DNA of 64,000 nucleotides from Shimia biformata (lineage in GTDB: Bacteria > Pseudomonadota > Alphaproteobacteria > Rhodobacterales > Rhodobacteraceae), in contig NZ_JAFEJK010000001.1 of NCBI RefSeq assembly GCF_016888515.1, positions 2,389,475 to 2,453,474 of the forward strand, given 5' to 3'. The position numbers and the translations under genes are program-made. Position 1 is the stretch's first letter. Each line of letters opens with the position of its first letter. The notes beneath the pieces were generated by a model. The model was not told the DNA's origin and searched no databases. It was given only the letters and a program-made list of their open reading frames with translations. Below are positions 60,358 to 64,000 of this stretch, piece after piece.

Positions 60358-61289
60358 CGAAATCAGGCAAGCCGCTTGGCGCGTTGCCCTTCAGGATCCT
60401 TGGCGATGCACGCGCCGAACTGGGCGAAAGCCCGGTTTACGATGACACCCGCGCATGTTTCTGGTGGGTCGACTGCGCCGGAAAGCAGCTGTTCCGCACC
60501 CATTGGTCGACGGGCCGGACGGATGTCTGGCACACGCCTGAACGGCCCGGTTTTGTCTGTCTGACAGATACGGGCAGCGTCGCGGTCGGGATGGAAACCG
60601 GGATATACGAGTTCGACGACCAGACCGCGCATTTTGCCGCAAAGGTCGCGCTGGACCTGAAGGGATTTCGGTTCAACGACGCGGTTGTCGATCCGGCGGG
60701 CATCCTTTGGACCAGCGTTCAGCAGATTGACGGACCGCAGGGGGCGGGCAAACTTGTTCGTGTCTCGGACCAAGGCAACATCGAGGTTCTGCGGGACGGG
60801 CTGACCTTTCCCAACGGCATGGCCGTCGATGCCGCCCGCGACAGGTTCTATTACTCGGATTCACATGCCGCACACCAGAAGGTCTGGACAATCCCGTGGA
60901 GCAGCGGCCCGACCCCGATTGAGGAACACCGGGTTTTTGTCGATTTCTCGTCCCGGTCCGGGCGCCCCGACGGGGCCGCGCTGGATTGCGACGGGAACTA
61001 TTGGATCGCCGCCGTGGACACAGGCGCGATCGAGGTTTTTGCCCCCGACGGCACGCCGCTTGCCCATTACCAGACGCCCTTCGACAGCATCACAAAAATC
61101 GCGTTCGGAGGTCCCCGCCTGTCCCATGTTCTTGTCACTTCGAAAGGCGGCGACACGCCAAACGGCGGCGTTGCCATTGCGCATCTTGAAACCGGGGTTG
61201 AGGGGCAACCGCCAAGCCGCTGGCGGAAACCGGATGCCCGAACACCCCCAAATTCGCCACGAAGTCGAACACAGACACCCGGCATGTAA
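60351..61289 (+). CDS. SMP-30/gluconolactonase family lactonase (second)
   Basis: This 312-residue propeller protein starts with GTG at 60351, inside the stop region of the dehydratase gene. The metal Glu lies in AELGESPVYDDTRACFWWVD; FRFNDAVVDPAGILWTS, NGMAVDAARDRFYYSDS and DGAALDCDGNYWIAA provide the other metal ligands. It hydrolyses sugar lactones, and its coupling to the glucarate-dehydratase-like enzyme suggests an aldaro- or glucurono-type lactone. The last 30 residues (PPSRWRKPDARTPPNSPRSR) look unlike the family and may be a degenerate extension. Confidence 0.87.
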   Translation: MVTKSGKPLGALPFRILGDARAELGESPVYDDTRACFWWVDCAGKQLFRTHWSTGRTDVWHTPERPGFVCLTDTGSVAVGMETGIYEFDDQTAHFAAKVALDLKGFRFNDAVVDPAGILWTSVQQIDGPQGAGKLVRVSDQGNIEVLRDGLTFPNGMAVDAARDRFYYSDSHAAHQKVWTIPWSSGPTPIEEHRVFVDFSSRSGRPDGAALDCDGNYWIAAVDTGAIEVFAPDGTPLAHYQTPFDSITKIAFGGPRLSHVLVTSKGGDTPNGGVAIAHLETGVEGQPPSRWRKPDARTPPNSPRSRTQTPGM

Positions 61290-61312
61290 GTTCGTGGAAC
61301 CGCCCGGCGGGA

Positions 61313-62356
61313 CTATTTCGGATAGCCGCTCCGCGCCTGTGACGGGCTGGCCCCCGTCCATCGGCGATAGGCCCGCCGGAAACTCTGGGTGTCGTCGAAC
61401 CCAAGCGCAAAGGCGATATCCCCGATCGGCATATCCGACGTGGCAAGGTAATCCTGCGCCAGCGCACAGCGCACCTCGTCCAGGATCACGCGGTAACTGG
61501 TGCCCTCGGCCGTCAGCTTGCGGCGCAATGTCCGCGAGGTCATGCACAGTTTCGACGCAACCGCCTCAAGGTCGGGGAAAACGCCGGGATTGCTGGTCAG
61601 TTCGTGATAGACGCGTCGTGTCATCCCGGCATCAAGCCGCATTTGATCAAGCAGGCTGGCGCAGGTCTGCGACACCTCGGTTGCGGTCACCTGGTTGGCC
61701 AGCTGCGGCGGCTGATCCAGCAGGTTGATGTCATAGCGGATCTCGTTATTGGCCTGCCCGAACCGCACGGCACATTGCAGATCGCGCGCCATGTCCCCGG
61801 CATGTGGCGTGGGCGCGCCGGTCAGCCCGACCCAGTCGGCGCGCATGGATGGCCCCATGATGTCCTGCAAAACATGTGCCGTGGCTGCGGTGTGGAAATC
61901 GCGCAGCACGATGGACTCAGGTTCACTGAACCCCATCTTGCGCAGATCGCCGCTGCCCACCGTCAGAAGAACCACACTCTGCCCGTCAACATGCCAGGAC
62001 TGGTTGTCCAGCCCGCCTGTCAGTTTCTGAAACCGGATGCCGGTATCAAGCGCCGCGCGCAAGGTCGGGGCACAGAGCATGGCATAGCCGAACATGCCGT
62101 AAACCGACGCGCGGATGCGTTTGCCCAGAAGGAACCCGATGTCAGAGCGCCCGGTCATCTGCGCCAGGTTGCACAGAACGGTGGTGAACTGCGTGCTGGA
62201 GGTCTTGGTGTCGGGTGACCCAAGCTGTTCCACAGTCAGCCCCGTGCCCATCAGCGCCTGATCCGCCGACAGGTCCAATTCGGACACAAGGTCGAGCGCG
62301 AGCAGGATGCGAGCGGGCGATATACTATGCGGCGCGTCAAGAACAGGGCGTTTCAT
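61313..62356 (-). CDS. AraC-family transcriptional regulator of the threonine catabolic genes
   Basis: This 347-residue regulator has an N-terminal ligand-binding region of the arabinose-binding-like type (PF12625; about 20-200) and a C-terminal AraC helix-turn-helix pair (about 240-340: LEAVASKLCMTSRTLRRKLTAEGTSYRVILDEVRCALAQDYLATSDMPIGDIAFALGFDDTQSFRRAYRRWTG). It is divergent from kbl and tdh, so it probably activates them in response to an amino acid. Three related 12-bp sites occupy the gap between. Confidence 0.88.
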   Translation of the reverse strand: MKRPVLDAPHSISPARILLALDLVSELDLSADQALMGTGLTVEQLGSPDTKTSSTQFTTVLCNLAQMTGRSDIGFLLGKRIRASVYGMFGYAMLCAPTLRAALDTGIRFQKLTGGLDNQSWHVDGQSVVLLTVGSGDLRKMGFSEPESIVLRDFHTAATAHVLQDIMGPSMRADWVGLTGAPTPHAGDMARDLQCAVRFGQANNEIRYDINLLDQPPQLANQVTATEVSQTCASLLDQMRLDAGMTRRVYHELTSNPGVFPDLEAVASKLCMTSRTLRRKLTAEGTSYRVILDEVRCALAQDYLATSDMPIGDIAFALGFDDTQSFRRAYRRWTGASPSQARSGYPK

Positions 62357-62711
62357 AAGCCTACAGATAGGCCCTATCTGGGGAAATTACCAGTGAAGGG
62401 GACGTCTGTCCAAACTGGTTCTGTCCAGCAATGACGACCCGACATTTTCGGACAATTCCAGATTGCCAGCCGGGGAACCGTTCGCAGATCGTCCGAAATG
62501 ACCCTCTGATTGTCCGCTTTGAACCTTAACCGCCGCCCGGCCACCAAATAAATTTGGCACAGGAAACGGCCACTTGCAAAAGTCGCCGCCGCTCGTCCCG
62601 GACCCGTCCCGGACCCATGGGAACTGCCACGCGAAGTTTCGCCCCTGGTCCGCCGTCATCACAGCAGTCGCCGACTCCTTGACTGGCCTGCACCGAAAAA
62701 GGATATCCAAA
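62357..62711. other. Divergent regulatory region between the AraC gene and kbl
   Basis: This 355-bp gap carries three copies of a TTTnCGGACrAT-like element (listed as one feature) and a direct repeat CTGTCCA at 62406-62412 and 62421-62427. No gene with homology is seen. An AAGGA ribosome site stands before the kbl GTG. Confidence 0.6.
62445..62520. promoter_or_regulatory. Three related 12-bp elements, candidate AraC-type activator sites
   Basis: TTTTCGGACAAT (62445-62456, plus), ATCGTCCGAAAT (62488-62499) and ATTGTCCGCTTT (62509-62520), the latter two read as ATTTCGGACGAT and AAAGCGGACAAT on the minus strand. The last two are direct repeats with starts 21 bp apart, that is two helical turns, as expected for an AraC protein. 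Confidence 0.55.
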
Positions 62712-63911
62712 GTGACTACAAAATCCGCCTTTTATGACAAGCTGAACGCCGATCTGGACGCGCTGCGCGCCAAGGGTCAGTTGCGCAGCGAATTCGAGCT
62801 TGCAACGCCACAGGGCGCAGAGATCACGCTGACCGACGGCACAAAGCTGCTCAATCTCTGTTCGAACAACTATCTTGGCATGGGCAATAACCCCGAGGTG
62901 ATCGAAGCCGCCCACGGTGCGCTTGACCGCTATGGCTATGGCGTCGCCGCCGGTCGGATGCTGTGCGGCACCCAGGATGTCCATCGCCGCCTGCAACGTG
63001 TCATTGCCGATTTTGTCGGGCTGGAGGACGCGCTGCTCTACAACTCATGCTATGACGCCAACGGCGGGCTGTTCGAGGTTCTGACCGGCGAAAACGACGC
63101 CATCATCTCGGATGCGCTGAACCATGCGTCGATCATCGATGGCGTGCGCCTGAGCAAGGCCAAGCGGTACCGCTATGCGTCCTGCGACATGGATGAACTG
63201 GAACAAAGCCTGAAAAAGGCCGATGCGGAATGCAGCGGCATCAAGCTGATCATCACAGACGGGGTGTTCTCGATGGACGGGCTGGTCGCGCCGTTGGACA
63301 ATATCTGTGATCTGGCCGACAAATATGACGCGCTTGTTGCCGTGGATGACAGCCACGGGACCGGGGTTGTCGGCGCGACCGGGCGCGGCAGCCATGAACA
63401 TTGCGGCGTGATGGACCGGGTCGATATCATCACCGGCACTCTGGGCAAGGCCATCGGCGGCGCGGCCGGCGGGTTCACCGCGGCGCGTGCCTGCGTGGTG
63501 GAAAAGCTGCGCCAGACCTCGCGGACCTATATCTTTTCCAACGCCGTGCCCCCCTCGATCGCCGCAGGCGCGATCAAGGCGTTTGAACTGGCGGGCGAAG
63601 GCGGCAACGCCCGCACCGCGCTCTTGGAAAAGACCTCCTATTTCCGCGCAGGCATGAGGGCCGCCGGGTTCACCATTGGCGGCGAAGGCCATCCAATCGT
63701 GCCGGTGATGACGGGGGCCGACGACGTGACCTTTGGCCTGTTCAAAGAGGTGTTTGCAAACGGGCTCCTGGTCATTCCGATGACCTTCCCGGTTGTGCCA
63801 CGTGGTCAGGGACGTATCCGCGTCCAGATCTCGGCGGTGCATGAAACCACGCATCTGGATCGCGCGATCGAGATCTTCACGGAGGCCGGTCGCAAGACAG
63901 GCGTGATCTGA
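62712..63911 (+). CDS. kbl: Glycine C-acetyltransferase (2-amino-3-ketobutyrate CoA ligase)
   Basis: This 399-residue PLP enzyme of the alpha-oxoamine synthase family starts with GTG at 62712. The PLP lysine is K246 in TGTLGKAIGG; VDDSHGTGVVGATGRG, LCSNNYLGMGNN and CGTQDVHRRLQ are family blocks. It splits 2-amino-3-ketobutyrate with CoA into glycine and acetyl-CoA, the second step of threonine breakdown. Its TGA overlaps the tdh ATG. The length equals that of E. coli Kbl (398), which supports the GTG start. Confidence 0.95.
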   Translation: MTTKSAFYDKLNADLDALRAKGQLRSEFELATPQGAEITLTDGTKLLNLCSNNYLGMGNNPEVIEAAHGALDRYGYGVAAGRMLCGTQDVHRRLQRVIADFVGLEDALLYNSCYDANGGLFEVLTGENDAIISDALNHASIIDGVRLSKAKRYRYASCDMDELEQSLKKADAECSGIKLIITDGVFSMDGLVAPLDNICDLADKYDALVAVDDSHGTGVVGATGRGSHEHCGVMDRVDIITGTLGKAIGGAAGGFTAARACVVEKLRQTSRTYIFSNAVPPSIAAGAIKAFELAGEGGNARTALLEKTSYFRAGMRAAGFTIGGEGHPIVPVMTGADDVTFGLFKEVFANGLLVIPMTFPVVPRGQGRIRVQISAVHETTHLDRAIEIFTEAGRKTGVI

Positions 63912-64000
63912 TGCAGGCGCTGGGAAAGCTGAAAGACGAGCCCGGAATCTGGGCCACGGAACGCCCCGTGCCTTCAATCGGGCCTTTGGATGTGCTGGTA
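63911..64000 (+). CDS. tdh: L-threonine 3-dehydrogenase, first 30 residues, cut by the window edge
   Basis: The visible start MQALGKLKDEPGIWATERPV, followed by PSIGPLDVLV, matches the N terminus of Tdh zinc alcohol dehydrogenases (E. coli MKALSKLKAEEGIW). It oxidises L-threonine with NAD to 2-amino-3-ketobutyrate, the Kbl substrate. The start overlaps the kbl stop by one base (TGATG). Only this fragment lies in the window. Confidence 0.88.
   Translation, partial: MQALGKLKDEPGIWATERPVPSIGPLDVLV

Noticed and set aside
1-64000. CRISPR arrays, tRNA or rRNA genes, insertion sequences, prophage
   Set aside because: Reading both strands gave no repeat-spacer pattern, no cloverleaf or rRNA sequence, and no transposase or phage structural protein.

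Overview
The window is high-GC DNA from an alphaproteobacterium, most likely a marine Rhodobacteraceae (Roseobacter group) species. This is inferred from the gene families: the formate dehydrogenase accessory set, the DUF6494/Mrp/DUF4444/DUF6505 operon, TupABC, TctABC and many GntR-FCD regulators. No rRNA, tRNA, insertion sequence, prophage or CRISPR array was recognised. Most of the sequence is densely packed operons, many with 1-4 bp start/stop overlaps.

Region 1 (1-13.8 kb) is a formate dehydrogenase and metal-cofactor region. On the minus strand are DUF3305, DUF3306, a TorD-like chaperone, a small Tat-signal protein and the Tat-exported molybdo/tungsto formate dehydrogenase alpha subunit, cut by the window edge. 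A polyferredoxin-like 4Fe-4S protein lies divergently. An unusual protein joins a shortened TupA-like binding domain to a monohaem cytochrome c. Next comes a four-gene operon around the Fe-S carrier Mrp. A complete tungstate importer (TupB-TupC-TupA, minus strand) and a Tat-exported multicopper oxidase follow. Between the Mrp operon and the importer sits an AT-richer stretch (8356-9953) with one gene, a radical-SAM protein that looks like a prokaryotic viperin (antiviral enzyme). An orphan sensor kinase (13873-15840) closes the region.

Region 2 (16-48.6 kb) is a large catabolic island for sulfated sugars and acids. It has four type I sulfatases, all without signal peptides, and a formylglycine-generating enzyme that would activate them. 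A sugar ABC importer carries an SDR dehydrogenase inside its operon. There is a De Ley-Doudoroff set (galactonate-dehydratase-like enzyme, DgoK, DgoA) and an oxidative uronate/aldarate set (galactarolactone-cycloisomerase-like enzyme, KdgD, aldehyde dehydrogenase). A TctABC transporter operon also encodes a sulfatase and an FMN hydroxy-acid oxidase. The layout suggests that sulfated small molecules are imported intact, desulfated in the cytoplasm and oxidised to pyruvate, glyceraldehyde-3-phosphate or 2-oxoglutarate. Local regulators are two GntR and two MarR proteins.

Region 3 (48.8-61.3 kb) is an oligo-uronide utilisation locus. It holds a GntR regulator, KdgF-KduI-KduD, a PL15-type exo-oligouronide lyase resembling Agrobacterium Atu3025, an alginate-type ABC importer (AlgS-AlgM1-AlgM2-AlgQ-like), a glucarate-dehydratase-family enzyme and an SMP-30 lactonase. 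Three copies of a TAGTATACTA palindrome, in front of the regulator, of kdgF and of the importer/dehydratase divergon, tie it into one probable regulon.

Region 4 (61.3-64 kb) is threonine catabolism: an AraC-type regulator divergent from kbl and the start of tdh, with three related 12-bp sites between them.

The best candidates for new biology are the lone viperin, the TupA-cytochrome c fusion, the all-cytoplasmic desulfation system with its own activating enzyme, the TctABC-sulfatase-oxidase operon, and three families of operator repeats that define local regulons.
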